Part shown: piece after piece, positions 1 through 9,875 of the stretch
How positions within the stretch are numbered: the first letter of the stretch is position 1
Layout: the number at the start of each line of letters is the position of its first letter
Assembly: GCA_907163375.1 (NCBI GenBank)
Contig: CAJQUW010002154.1
Span: 150,523-214,522, forward strand
Source of the DNA: Prostheceraeus crozeri
Lineage: Eukaryota; Platyhelminthes; Polycladida; Euryleptidae
DNA: 64,000 bases
Direction of reading: 5' to 3'
The notes under the pieces: model-generated
Seen by the model: only the letters and a program-made list of their open reading frames with translations
What the model was told of the DNA's origin: nothing
Databases searched by the model: none
Translations under genes and position numbers: made by a program

Positions 1-64
1 AGCTGTTGGGTAATTTGTAGCATAAAACCATTTTACTGAATTGATTAATTAATTACCCGGACTA

Positions 65-580
65 TTAATGTTCGATGTCTGTGAATACAGTAATGTCATG
101 CATGTACATGAACTCGGCTTCATTTGCTTGATCTATCTTCAAATGGAAATAATGACAGAAACTAAAAATTGGGAGATCTTTGGAGTCTATATCTAGAAAT
201 GCAGTGAAAAATAGCATTGTGTCGAATGGATTGAGATTTGGAAATTCTTATTTGTAGGCATATCGAAACAATGCAGCAATATAGTTCAGCACTTTGATTG
301 TTGGTGTAATAAGTGTAATTCGCACAGAATGGCGGCTTTGATTTTTTATCATTTCCTCATGCATAGAAACATTTTGATTGATTCTGAACAATAAACGGCC
401 AATATCCATTAATGACTGGATCAACGGTTTGTTTAAATTATGGAGGGGCGGGAACCCACGAGGTTCATGGAAAAACGTGATCTCAACTCTCAAGTCATGC
501 ATTTTCAATTCCCTGTTAAATAAAACGCTTGGCATCAAGAGCAACGTATAAACAAAATTCACGATTTTTAACAGATGCAT
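65..580 (-). CDS. Unrecognised small gene or gene relic, possible secreted protein
   Basis: I do not recognise this protein. The main reading frame covers 248-580 on the minus strand (110 residues). It begins MHLLKIVNFVYTLLLMPSVL, a basic start followed by a hydrophobic stretch that looks like a signal peptide or signal anchor. The start ATG has A at -3 (context AAAATG), and a TATA-like element lies about 73 bp upstream, which favours this start. The same frame remains coding-like past its TAA, down to a second TAA at 65-67; that stretch includes residues such as FPNLNPFD and MYMHDITVF. This may therefore be a gene with one premature stop, or a real short gene with a chance extension. No conserved domain is visible and no neighbour suggests a role. 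A host gene is the simplest reading; a transposon-derived gene is not excluded. Confidence 0.3.
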
Positions 581-1039
581 TTTAAGTTTCAGACCTTACA
601 TATTATGTAACTTTTGATTGAAAGATTCGATTCTTTTTTCATGGTAACCGTAATTATATAAGTAGAATGATCTTACAAGTTTAGGTGTTTTTGTTGCACT
701 AAAATCCATATTGATTATCAATGTATTTTTACGGTTTGTCAGAGCAGAAATAACAGATTTCGGTATAAAGAACAGCGTGTTTCAATCTTTATGCTCTTTT
801 CTACTCAACGGTCAACTCTATTCTCTTTCAATGCAACAATGAGTAAATCAACCTGAATAAATAGATGTGAAGGATACACGAGTTTCTGCCTCATAATCAC
901 AATAGCGTGAATAATTACGTCAGAGTGGAAGCCGGGGAAGAGAAAGCATCGCTAGCAAGAAAGGGCGCAGAGCGACGCCACATCGATACTTCAAATCAAG
1001 CAAACTCAACAGAAACATCACACTTTCGACAATTAACTT
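581..1039. other. No gene seen
   Basis: AT-rich sequence. Part of it (920-1039) continues the open frame at the tail of the gypsy-like remnant but shows no further family similarity. If that retroelement once had a 3' LTR it should lie here, but I see no convincing LTR end. Confidence 0.4.
653..662 (-). promoter_or_regulatory. TATA-box-like element upstream of the 580 start
   Basis: On the minus strand this reads CTTATATAAT, about 73 bp before the ATG at 580. Transcription starting some 25-30 bp downstream would leave a 5' leader of about 45 bases. In AT-rich DNA a TATA match alone is weak evidence. Confidence 0.25.
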
Positions 1040-1650
1040 GACTGCATGCACGCTCCCAGGTCTACAGACATCACATGCACCGTACAAAACATGATCACCA
1101 TACCAGTTTGGCGCTCGTCTAGTCCTCTCGCTCCGACGTAAGCTGCTACAACTCACTTGATCATTATCCTCATTCGAATTCCATTCAAACGGATTGCTCC
1201 CTGTCTCATCTCTATCTGCTCGTTAGGAACGGGCAGATAGAGTCCGCTTGCAACATGACGGGTAACACCGTCTTCATTAATCACAACCCGACACTAAAAC
1301 GAATTCTCGTGACCCGGTGAGGACTTGTCCAAACACAATCACATCTGCCATTAGCATTCCTGAGATAAACGCTGTGCCAACATTGGGGTTCCTATCTATA
1401 GCTGCAAGCCGCTCCTCAAGCGAGTCTGGGTCAGTGCACTCGTTGGCTGATGCATTATTTCAAGCGCTTTTACTGATCCATTCTTTCCTCGAGTTAGCGG
1501 AGAACATGAGTTTGTTTACATCACGGCTACTGTCAAGCCAGGACCGACTCATCAATGGATCTACTAGTGCGCCTAGCACAACACTTAACCAAGCGATGCA
1601 TTCGCTCGATGACGCCATTCCCCTGAGGCAAACAGGATGACAAACTACAA
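1040..1650 (-). mobile_element. Fossil Ty3/gypsy-like LTR retrotransposon, end of pol (integrase part)
   Basis: Two pieces on the minus strand look like the end of an LTR-retrotransposon pol gene. Near 1590-1630 it reads PQGNGVIERMHRLVK, which matches the integrase core block around the third catalytic acidic residue (family consensus HPQGNG..ER.HR.LK). Near 1090-1145 it reads RRSERTRRAPNWYGDHV, like the basic RRS.RTR.AP tail common at the end of gypsy-class pol. The two lie in the right order and about the right distance apart for an integrase C-terminal region. The copy is broken, with several breaks; gag, protease and reverse transcriptase are absent from the window, and no LTR pair is seen. 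It is old and partial. A BEL/Pao origin is possible but fits the tail motif less well. Confidence 0.5.
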
Positions 1651-2536
1651 GCAATACATAAGAAAGCGCTGAGGAGGATAAGGAGCGCTGAGCGCCACAG
1701 GATAAACACGCGACGCAGGCATGTAACACCACGACAAAACACACGTCCTCCCCATTGCTGAACACCTCACATTACAAGCAAAGCGACTTTTAAACAAAGC
1801 CAAACGTCAACGCCATCCTCTTTATCTCCTCTCACAACAATCACCACCTCCCAGACAACAAAATCCATCATTTTCACCTCACACACAATCACCCAACGAG
1901 ACATCAAAGCAACTCCTAAAATAAACTCTCACCCACCACGTCGGCGCACACCAAGCACACAGACAAAACAACAATATCATTGACTCAATCATCCAAGTGT
2001 CTACAAATCACAGCAAACACTCGACAGACGAATACGCAGAACACAGGCACAGCTCCGAACAAAAAATCACCCATGAAAGAATACTTACACAACATCAACC
2101 ATGCTGATCGCGGTCAGTAACTTGTTAGTTTTTTTGTCTCTGTAAGGCATGGGGGATTCGTTTTTGTCCACTTACTAAGTTCTCGCATGTGCCATCGTTT
2201 TTGAATTAGTCTTCACTTCTATTAAAACTGAAAGATTAAAACAATCTAATTCTGTGAGCTGGAGGTTTCGTCTGCGGCTCTTTATAAAACATAACATTCT
2301 ACTTTTGCGTCGCTTTGCCTCAACATGGTTGAGCTCTAATGAATCTGTGGCCTTAGTGCATTGATAATCCTTTGTGTTTTTAGTCTCAGCATAGTGCCTG
2401 CAGTGTGTAGGCGCATAAAGATTCATAACTATCTAAAATTGAGTCATGGATTACTTTTCAATCATATCAAAACTGAAAATGGTCTCCCGAAAATAACAGC
2501 AACGCTTCCCCACTAGAGGAGATCTTTCGGATTTTT
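1651..2536. other. No gene seen
   Basis: A C/A-rich stretch (about 1740-2090, many CACA, ACAAC and CCACC words) followed by AT-rich DNA. The short open frames have no recognisable content. The C/A-rich part may be more of the decayed retroelement on the minus strand, but nothing identifies it. Confidence 0.4.
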
Positions 2537-2822
2537 TGTGACTCTGCGTTCTCATCCCTGTATATAGCATCCTGGGCCCTAAGTGTCAGTAAATTTCTAA
2601 CTCAGTGTTGTGCGCTCACCATGTCAACCCCTCTATCCATACTCCTCTTTGTCCCCTATGTAAATCACAGCCACACATCACAAAACATCTCTTCTCTTGC
2701 ACACTCATACGCACAATACTCACAGCTTGATGATCAAGAAAAAGCAGGTTCTCTCCCAATCTTTACGACTTGTATTTTAATAAATAAAAAGCGAGTCACC
2801 CGACGCGTTTCTTCTATACACA
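2537..2822 (+). promoter_or_regulatory. TATA + Inr + poly(A)-signal cluster, possible solo-LTR remnant
   Basis: TGTATATAGC at about 2558-2567 is followed roughly 25 bp later by a GTCAGT initiator-like site (arthropod Inr consensus TCAGT). A good Kozak ATG (CACCATGTC) follows at 2621, and an AATAAATAAAAA poly(A)-signal-like stretch lies at about 2779-2790. The interval starts TGTG and ends CACA, as LTRs do. No target duplication is found at these ends and there is no partner LTR, so this could also be a chance promoter-like cluster. The 72-residue frame starting at 2621 has no recognisable features and I do not call it a gene. Confidence 0.25.
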
Positions 2823-2828
2823 GACAGT

Positions 2829-2853
2829 CTCAAGGGTAAAGCCTACCCTTGAG
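2829..2853. repeat. Perfect 10-bp inverted repeat next to the Polinton end
   Basis: CTCAAGGGTA at 2829-2838 pairs with TACCCTTGAG at 2844-2853 around a 5-nt loop. It ends 12 bp before the left terminal repeat of the Polinton-like element. It could be an insertion-site feature or a relic of the flanking element; its function is unknown. Confidence 0.6.
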
Positions 2854-2865
2854 TCTACCCTAAAG

Positions 2866-3130
2866 TCCGATAATTCAAAAATTTAGGTAGTCCAAAAATT
2901 TTAGAAAATTTCAAAAAATTAGGTAGTCTAAAAATTTCAAAAATTTAGGTAGACTAAAAATTTCAGAAATTTACGTCGTCTAAAAATTTCAAAAAAATTT
3001 AGGTAGTCTAAAATTTTTTTTGAAATTTCAAGAAATAAGGTATTTTAAAAAATTTCACATAGTCTGAAAAAAAATTTATTAAAAAATTTTAAGAAAAAAA
3101 ATTTACTAAAAAAATTTTAAGAAAATATAT
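2866..3130 (+). repeat. Left terminal inverted repeat of the Polinton-like element
   Basis: It is made of degenerate copies of an approximately 25-bp motif with the core AATTTAGGTAGTCTAAAAAT, fading into A/T-rich runs by about 3130. Its first 60 bases align well, inverted, with the right terminus. The inner part, including TTTCACATAGTCTGA, also matches the inverted right repeat (TTTCACGCAGTCTGA), so the repeat pair is about 265 bp or more. Confidence 0.8.
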
Positions 3131-3142
3131 ATTTTAGAATTT

Positions 3143-3490
3143 TGCTGGACCATTACCTCTTATTTCTTCAATTGATTTCTTCTCCTGTTTACTTTGAGCG
3201 GCTATTTTAGAAATTTTGTTTTTTGTTTCCATTGAAAGTTTTTTTAATTTTTTTAGTTCATCAGAATCATTCTTAAGTTTACGAATAGTTTCTAGTTGTT
3301 TCAATTCGTTTTGAGACTTAACAGCATTTGATATTGCACTAGCTGTACTACCTATAGCAGCGGCTCCTTTTGTGGCAGATGTAATTAAATCTTTATCATT
3401 TTTAATGACATTGACGATATTTCCTATATTATCACCGATGCCAGAAAATATTCCAGCTCGGCTATTTACACCATCTCCTTCTTTTGAATA
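3143..3490 (-). pseudogene. Fossil element gene, Ala/Ser-rich then Lys-rich protein, unrecognised
   Basis: The minus strand here is coding-like over roughly 115 codons. It has a GD.IGNIVNVIKNDKDLI stretch, a small-residue segment (TKGAAAIGSTASAISNAV) and a Lys/Glu-rich, probably helical tail (KKLKKLSMETKNKISKIAAQ). A small hydrophobic segment followed by a basic helical tail occurs in some minor virion proteins of Polinton/adenovirus relatives, but I cannot assign a family. It is the outermost gene at the left end, next to the terminal repeat. It may be only the end of a longer gene, and the copy is treated as a fossil. Confidence 0.4.
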
Positions 3491-3496
3491 GTTTCT

Positions 3497-3592
3497 ACAT
3501 TGTTATAATGGTAAACAGATTTCATAGATGGTGCATGTGCAATTTTTTGATTTCAAGCAAAATGTTTGAGATTGTGTTTATAAATTACAGGC
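3497..3592 (+). repeat. Direct repeat, copy 1 (partner at 3849-3950)
   Basis: It shares with 3849-3950 the ordered words TTGTTATAAT, CATAGATGGT, GCAATTTT and GATTGTGTTTATAAATT with GCAGGCAT or ACAGGCAT. The copies have diverged by substitutions and small gaps. They flank a block of short tandem repeats. Probably an old internal duplication inside the element. Confidence 0.6.
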
Positions 3593-3616
3593 ATTTTTTA
3601 GGATTAAATTCAACTT

Positions 3617-3745
3617 TTAGAAAAAATTATTTATGGGAAAAAAACTTTGAAAAAATATTTATGGGGAAAATTTTAGAAAAATTACTTATGGGAAAAATTT
3701 TAGAAAAAATTATTTATGGGAAAAATTCTAGAAAAAAATATTTTT
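3617..3745 (+). repeat. Short tandem repeat, about 29-bp unit
   Basis: Four to five imperfect copies of a unit containing TTATGGGAAAAATT and TTAGAAAAA. The open frame across it is a by-product of the repetition. The sequence is low complexity and carries no gene. Confidence 0.7.
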
Positions 3746-3848
3746 GTTTGGTTGCTTCTGTACTCGATACTGAAGTTAAATATTTTTAATTTTATTTAAA
3801 ATTATTTTACTATGCAAATTATATCCTTCTGTTTTAACTGATTTTGTA

Positions 3849-3950
3849 TTGTTATAATATATGGTTCATGGATGGTTCCATAGATGGTTCATGGGCAATT
3901 TTGTGATTTGAAGCGAAATCTTTAAGATTGTGTTTATAAATTGCAGGCAT
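3849..3950 (+). repeat. Direct repeat, copy 2 (partner at 3497-3592)
   Basis: Diverged second copy of the unit at 3497-3592. An internal GATGGTTC word is itself repeated three times (GGTTCATGGATGGTTCCATAG), which makes this copy slightly longer. Confidence 0.6.
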
Positions 3951-4009
3951 GATATATTTTTAATGTTACAGTAAATTTTTATATTTTTTTTATGTACTCT
4001 GTTGTTTAG

Positions 4010-4680
4010 TAAGAAATAAAGTTTTATTTTTTAATAATTGATGAATTACTCTGTAAACCTGTTTTTGTACTTTATCCAATGCATCAAGTAAAGTATGATG
4101 AGTTTTAATTTCTTTTCCATTCGCTTCTAATTTTTTCTCACTTTTTTAAAATCTGTTTTTAATGCATTAAACTTATTTTTAAAAACATCTATCTGTTTTT
4201 ATTTTCCTGAGAATTTTCTTGCAAATTTTTCTTTAATTCATTTTCTAAATTGATTTTAAGAGTTTTCATTTTATCAACTTATTGATTAAGTGATCTCACT
4301 TCATCTATTATTCTATTCATGTTTTTCATTTGTTGAATAATTTTAGAACTTAATTCATCAACACTTTTTTGGAATGTAGCTTGTAACTGCTTTAATATTT
4401 TAAAAATTCGTTCGGGAAGTTTTTCTATTTCATTTTCCAATTGTTCTTTCAATAACTTTATCTGATGTTTATTTTTAATAACTGCAGATTTTGAATTTAT
4501 AGAAAGTAATATTAAAATTTTTGATTGTTCCGAAATTGTTCTAAAAAGTTTTGCTATGTTTACTTCTAGCTCTTCATTCTTTTTATCAAGTTTTGATAAT
4601 TTTTCGTTTGATGATCTGTCATTAAGTTTTAATAATTTTAATTCATTTAACATTGGAACCAAAACACTGTCTATATATAT
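4010..4680 (-). pseudogene. Fossil element gene, coiled-coil protein, unrecognised
   Basis: The longest coding-like part is 4279-4662 (127 residues). It is rich in Leu, Ile, Lys and Glu with heptad-like spacing (KLSKLDKKNEELEVNIAKLF; later LLKEQLENEIEKLPERI and FQKSVDELSSKIIQQ), which predicts a long coiled coil. Weaker coding-like sequence continues to about 4010 on the same strand. There is no catalytic motif. Fibre-like or scaffold-like proteins of Polinton relatives can look like this, but that is only a guess. Position, between the left terminal repeat and a large minisatellite, supports an element origin. The copy is treated as a fossil with breaks. Confidence 0.4.
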
Positions 4681-4732
4681 TTTTCTTTTAAGTCATTGAT
4701 TTGTGTATCAACATATTGTTTATTTGTTTAGT

Positions 4733-6770
4733 CATAAAGTCATAAAAATTTTAGTCATAAAATGATTTTTAATCATAAAATAATTTTAATTCATCAAATA
4801 ATTTTTGGTCATAAAGTAAGCATTTGTCATAAAATAAGTTTTAGACATAAAAAAGGTTTTAGTCATAAAATAAGTTTTGGTCATAAAATAATTTTTAGTC
4901 ATAAAATGATTTTTTGTCATAAAATAATTTTAGTCATAAAATAATTTTTAGTCATAAAATAATTTTTAGTCATAAATAATTTTTAATAATTTTTAATCAT
5001 TAAATAATTTTTAGTCATAAAATGATTTTTGTGTTAAAATAAGTTTTGGTCATAAAATAAGTTTTGGTCACAAAATAATTTTTTGTCATAAAATAAGTTT
5101 TAGTCATAAAATAAGTTTTGGTCATAAAAAAGTTTTGGTCATAAAATAATTTTTAGTCATAAAACAATTTTTAGTCATAAAATAATATTTAGACATAAAA
5201 CTTTTTTTAGTGACAAAATAATTTTAAGTCATAAAATGATTTTTAGTCATAAATTGATTTTTAGTCATAAAATATTTTTTAGTTATAAAATGATTTTAAG
5301 TCATGAAATGATTTTTAGTCATAAATTGATTTTTAGTCACAAAATAATTTTTAGTCATAAAATAATTTTTTGTCGTAGAATAAGCTTGGTCATAAAATAA
5401 GTTTTGGTCATAAAATGGTTTTCGGTCGTAAAATAATTTTTAGTCACAAAAAAATTTTAAGTCATAAAATAATTTTTAGTCACAAAATAGTTTTAAGTCA
5501 TAAAATAATTTTAATTAATAAAAGATATTTGGTGATAAAATAAGTTTTAGTCATAAAATAATTTTTAGTCATAAAATAATTTTTAGTCATAAAATAATTT
5601 TTGGTCATGAAATAGGTTTTAGTCATGAAATAAGTCTTAGTCATAAAATAATTTTTAATCATTAAATAATTTTTAGTCGTAAAATATGTTTTGGTCATAA
5701 AATAAGTTTTGGTCATAAAATGATTTTTAGTCATAAAATAAGTTTTAGTCAATATTTTTAGTCATAAAACAATTTTTAGACATGAAACTTTTTTTCGTGA
5801 TAAAATAATTTTAAGTCATGAAGTGATTTTCAGTCATAAAATAATTTTTAATCATAAAAAAGTTTTTGTTGCACTTTTAGTCATAGCTAACTTTTTAACT
5901 TTTAGTCATAAAATAATTTTTAGTCATGAGATATGTTTTTGTCATAAAATAGATTTTGGTCATAAAATAATTTTTAGTCAATATTTTTAGTCATAGAACA
6001 ATTTTTAGACATGAAACTTTTTTTAGTGATAAAATAATTTTAAGTCATAAAGTGATTTTTAGTCATAAAAAAGTTTTTGTTGCACTTTTAGTCATAGTTA
6101 ACTTTTAAACTTTTAGTCGTAAAATAAGTTTTAGTCATAAAATAATTTTTAGTCATAAAATAAGTTTTAATCATAAAATGATTTTTGGTCCTAAAATAAG
6201 TTTTTGTCAGAAAATAAGTTTTGGTCATAAAGTAAGTTTTAGTCATAAAATAAGTATTGGTCATAAAATCAGTCTTAGTCATAAAATAAGTTTTAGTCGT
6301 AAAATAATTTCTAGTCATAAAGTAATTTAAAGTCATAAAATATTTTTTAGTCATAAAACTAATATAGTCATAAAATGATTTTTAGTCATAAAATATTTTT
6401 AGTCATAAAATAATCTTTAGTCATAAAATGATTTTTATTCACAAAATGATTTTTAGTCACAAAATAATTTTAATTAATAAAATGATTTTTGGTGATAAAA
6501 TAATTTGTGGTCATAAAATAATTTTTAGTCATAAAATAATTTTGGTCATAAAATTTTTTAATCATAAAATAATTTTTGGTCATAAAATAATTTTGTTCAT
6601 AAAATGATTTTTAGTCTTAAAATGTTTCTTAATCATAAAATAATTTTTGGTCATAAAATAAGTTTTAGTCATAAAATAATTTTTGGTCATAAAAAAAGTT
6701 TTGGTCATAAAATAATTTTTGGTCATAAAAAAAGTTTTGGTCATAAAATGATCTTTAGTCATAAAATTAA
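4733..6770 (+). repeat. 2-kb minisatellite, 18-21-bp unit
   Basis: About one hundred imperfect copies of AGTCATAAAATAATTTTT and variants (GGTCATAAAATAAGTTTT, AGTCACAAAATAATTT). Units of 18 bp predominate. On the minus strand an 18-bp unit reads as a MTKNYF/MTKTYF hexapeptide, so long repetitive open frames arise automatically on both strands; I do not regard them as genes. One larger repeated piece (GTTGCACTTTTAGTCATAG) occurs near 5868 and again near 6078, showing that blocks of units were duplicated too. Confidence 0.9.
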
Positions 6771-6967
6771 TAATTATAATCAATATATTCTTAAGTATTC
6801 CGGAAGAGAGGAGAGATTCGGAGAATACTTCTTTTAAGTGTAGGAACAAAGATTCCGGCACATTCCGGAGGTCCTACAGAGGTAGTTAACACTTACAAGA
6901 GTGTAGGGATGCTAGTCCGGAATAAAAAAATATAAATTTCAAAATTTTTATTTAAAAAAACAAAACA
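6771..6967 (+). other. Unique stretch between minisatellite and ATPase region
   Basis: It contains TTCCGGAAGAGAGGAG and CATTCCGGAGGTCC; TTCCGG words occur several times (near 6797, 6853, 6864 and 6918). It may be the leader of the following plus-strand element genes. No gene is seen. Confidence 0.3.
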
Positions 6968-7234
6968 GTGAATTTAAGAGAAAATTTAGAAGAATTGTAT
7001 TCTCCTGTCCTAAATAATGATGAGAATATAATAAATAAAAGTAAATATGGTAATAAAAGTAATGAAAGTGGACGCAGTAATCTAAGTCGACATAAATTAC
7101 TTGATGCATTAAATGATATTATAAATGATTATATAGATAACACTGAGTTTCAAGATTTAAATCCAATTCCAATTAAAGATGATCTACCATGCTTACATAA
7201 CTTTAATAATATTGCAAATAATAAAAAAAATTAG
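6968..7234 (+). pseudogene. Small Asn/Asp-rich element gene remnant, unrecognised
   Basis: A coding-like frame of about 88 residues, polar and rich in Asn, Asp and Lys (starts NLRENLEELYSPVLNNDENI, later RHKLLDALNDIINDYIDN). It lies just upstream of, and on the same strand as, the Walker-A ATPase. No motif or membrane segment is present. It may be an independent small gene or the beginning of the ATPase transcription unit. Base composition matches the other element genes. I cannot assign a function. Confidence 0.35.
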
Positions 7235-7349
7235 GAAATTCACCGAAAAAAAATTTTCCTAATTCTTCTAAAAATAAAGTACCTCTCTCAGATCTTACAG
7301 GTTTTTTTTAATTTTTTAAACTTTCATTGTATAAAAATAATTATTCTGG

Positions 7350-8107
7350 GTGTTATACTATATTGTTGTTATGTTTTTTTTAAATAAAATAGGTTTCATT
7401 CAATCAGAAATATATTTTCATAAAAAAGAAACGCAAACATTTAAAGGATGGAAAACTCCAGAGGAGAAAGCCACAGAAAATGCCAAGAATGAAAAAAGAA
7501 ATCCACAAGGTAGATTGAATGAAGAAAATTTACATTTCATTGTTTACGGTAAAACTGGAAGTGGAAAAACTACATTTATTAAAAAATTTATAGAACAACA
7601 TTATAAAGATGAAACACAAGTACATATTTTTTGTGTGCATACAGAAGAATGGAAAAATTTTACAAATGTAAATAATCATAATGATTTATTAGAGTTAAAA
7701 GATATGAGTAACTTTGCAGGTACACCTGAAAATAATTCTTAATTAATTTTAGACGATGTTGCAAGTGTACCAAAACAAAAAGACATGTCAGAAATATTTA
7801 CAAAAGGAAGACATAATTATATGCGCATAGTTGTATTAGCTCATAAAGCTTGCGATGTAGATAATAAGTTTAGAGAAAACATTGAAACTTTTTTACAACT
7901 ACGCAAAATAATCCAGGATTCTTTGAAGATATCAAGAAAAATTATAAAATATCTCTGCCTTTATCAAATTTTACTCATTCAATATGGAATAATACGTGTT
8001 AATACTATAATTGGTCATATGCAAGTATATGATAAAGATTTGAATATATTGATAGATACTGAACGTAATATAAATAATAACTTACAAGATTTTGAAATGA
8101 GCATGTA
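7350..8107 (+). pseudogene. Fossil packaging ATPase, A32/FtsK-HerA type, plus-strand copy
   Basis: A clear Walker A (FIVYGKTGSGKTTFIKKF) lies near 7540-7590. It is followed by a Walker-B-like block ending in LDD near 7750 and the family signature FTKGRHNYMRIVVLAHKA near 7795-7850. This order, with the F[TC][RK]GRH motif after Walker B, is typical of the A32-like genome-packaging ATPases of Polintons and other nucleocytoplasmic or adenovirus-like viruses, where the protein would drive DNA into the capsid. The gene is broken in a few places, and its distal part is cut by the mariner-like transposon at 8108. Codon use is AT-rich like the rest of the element. A second, different ATPase of the same class lies at about 15225-15900 on the other strand. 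Confidence 0.7.
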
Positions 8108-8109
8108 TA
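8108..8109. repeat. TA target duplication, left
   Basis: A TA dinucleotide directly precedes the CAGAGTGTCCC terminus. The matching TA is at 9905-9906. TA duplication is the rule for Tc1/mariner elements. Confidence 0.85.
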
Positions 8110-8138
8110 CAGAGTGTCCCAGAAGTTACTACCACTTA
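8110..8138 (+). repeat. Left TIR of the mariner-like transposon
   Basis: Begins CAGAGTGTCCCAGAAGTTAC and ends CCACTTA. It matches the inverted right end except at positions 5 and 13. Confidence 0.9.
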
Positions 8139-8702
8139 GAAAAAAAATAATCTTAATCAATTGTACAATTGTTGCATGCCTTTGCGGACTCTATGGTCAT
8201 TTTTGTCGGTGAAAAATGTCCAAAAGAGTCATATTGACTGGCTACTAATGCATTTAATCTCATCAATTACTTATTTTATGATTATTATGTCTTTGACCGA
8301 TACTCTAGATTAATACATGTATATTTCAAAATGACTTCATATTATTTTGCTAAATTTCGGCAACTTTTCTCTGATACCATAGATTATAGAAGTAGTTACT
8401 TGGAGCCATATATTTCTGCATTAAGCTAGAAACTCGAGGTTTCAATAGAAAGTATACAACAATAAATATCTTGAATGGATTTATCAGTCAAAATTAATCT
8501 TTTATCCCGAAGCATTCCACGCTCTCGGAATAGCATAATTTTGAACTCTAAATCCAGTCAAGATATTGTCGTGATCAAGGAGATCGAGGTTGCTATCGAT
8601 TCAATTCGAATTGATAGATGATTGAGACACTTCTCACTGGTCGTTACCAAAGCGTTGCTCATTGACATAGGAATAAAACATTTCACCATATAAATTCACG
8701 GC

Positions 8703-9764
8703 ATGGCTGACATTAGCCGGTACACAATTGAGTATCGTGTTCTCGCTGCTGCCTGGTATTGCGAAAGTGACAGAAGCATAACGGCAGTAAGACAGTTGAA
8801 GACAAAGTTGAGAGAGCGATATGGATTTGAACCACTCCATACAAGAGTTATCACAGCATGGGCTGACAAATTATTTTCCATTGGTTCAATCTTGGACAGG
8901 AAGAGAGATGGAAGACCGAATGAGCCAGGAGAAGAAGTTGAGAATGTGAAAGAATCTCTTGAAAACGATCCCAAGTTGTCAGTGCATCGCAGATCTGATG
9001 AGATCGGCATGGCAAAGTCAACCCTTCATAGAGTCATGAAGAATGACATGAAACTTCATCCTTACAGGCGAGTAAAGGTACAGTTTTTATCTGAAGCAGA
9101 TCGTGGAGTTCGTGTTGAAGCTTGTCGAAACATACTTCAAAAGTATGACAACGAGTTGCGGCGAGATAAACTGTTTTTTTCGGATGAATGCGCAATCTAT
9201 GCAGAAGGACATCCTAGATCAAAGCAGATATTTTTTTGGAGCAAACAGAATCCATTCTTCTTTGATCAAGCCAGGCAACACCCACCTCAAGTGATGATAT
9301 TTGCAGCTATGGCATCGAGGCATTTAATCGGTCCATTTTTTTTGAAAGGTGGAGTTACAGCCGTAGCGTACATTAATATGCTTAGAAATGAAATGTTGCC
9401 AGAACTTGCAAGAAGAGGAATTGCTAATTCAGCCCACTTCCAGCAGGACGGGGCACCGGCTCATACAGCCCTTATCACTCGCAACTTCCTAAACCAGCAC
9501 CTTCCAGATCGGTGGGTTGGTAAATATGGACCGACGAATTGGCCTCCTTGTTCCCCTGATCTCAGCTCATGCGACAATGCATTATGGGGTTTACTGAAGC
9601 CGAAGATCATAATGAAACGCCCGGAAACTGTTGCAGACCTCAAACAGGTAGTCGTAGAAGAGTTCAAAGCTTTCGACGACAGACGAGTCTTGGAAAGAAT
9701 GTCATCGAACATGACGGTTATCAAGTTGAACCTTTTGATCAATAAAGGAAGCATAGTTGATTAA
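8703..9764 (+). CDS. Mariner-like (IS630/Tc1/mariner) transposase, DD41D
   Basis: An intact 353-residue frame. Residues about 8-72 form an N-terminal helix-turn-helix of the DUF4817 kind, ending in the hinge word GRP (70-72). A second helix-turn-helix lies at about 90-120 (EIGMAKSTLHRVMK). Together these bind the terminal repeats. The DDE/D catalytic domain follows: D161 in FFSDECAIY, D249 in FQQDGAPAHTA and D291 in SPDLSSCDNALWG. There are 41 residues between the second and third acids, which places it in a DD41D group rather than classical DD34D mariner or DD34E Tc1. The protein is expected to cut and paste the 8110-9904 element at TA sites in the nucleus. The start ATG has good context (GGCATGG), with TATA-like ATATAAAT just upstream. 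Length and all three acids are normal, so it may be active. The family assignment is firm; the subfamily name is less so. Confidence 0.93.
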   Translation: MADISRYTIEYRVLAAAWYCESDRSITAVRQLKTKLRERYGFEPLHTRVITAWADKLFSIGSILDRKRDGRPNEPGEEVENVKESLENDPKLSVHRRSDEIGMAKSTLHRVMKNDMKLHPYRRVKVQFLSEADRGVRVEACRNILQKYDNELRRDKLFFSDECAIYAEGHPRSKQIFFWSKQNPFFFDQARQHPPQVMIFAAMASRHLIGPFFLKGGVTAVAYINMLRNEMLPELARRGIANSAHFQQDGAPAHTALITRNFLNQHLPDRWVGKYGPTNWPPCSPDLSSCDNALWGLLKPKIIMKRPETVADLKQVVVEEFKAFDDRRVLERMSSNMTVIKLNLLINKGSIVD

Positions 9765-9875
9765 GATAAACACATCTTTTTTTCTTATCCGCATTCACGA
9801 CAATTAAATTAGTATAAAAATATTGATTAATATTGATTAATAATTAATATAATAAATTAAGTTTATCTTTTTATA

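Noticed and set aside
1317-1640. Plus-strand 107-codon frame
   Set aside because: It is the complement of the gypsy-like integrase remnant, which explains the conservation better.
2175-2426. Minus-strand 83-codon frame
   Set aside because: No start context, motif or compositional support; likely chance.
4733-6770. CRISPR-like array
   Set aside because: The units are contiguous and degenerate, with no unique spacers and no cas genes; the genome is eukaryotic.
5498-6861. Minus-strand proteins of repeated MTKNYF/MTKTYF hexapeptides
   Set aside because: An 18-bp AT-rich repeat is automatically open in some frames; units of other length break the pattern and no flanking coding sequence supports a gene.
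9461-9754. Minus-strand 97-codon frame inside the transposon
   Set aside because: Antisense shadow of the transposase catalytic domain.
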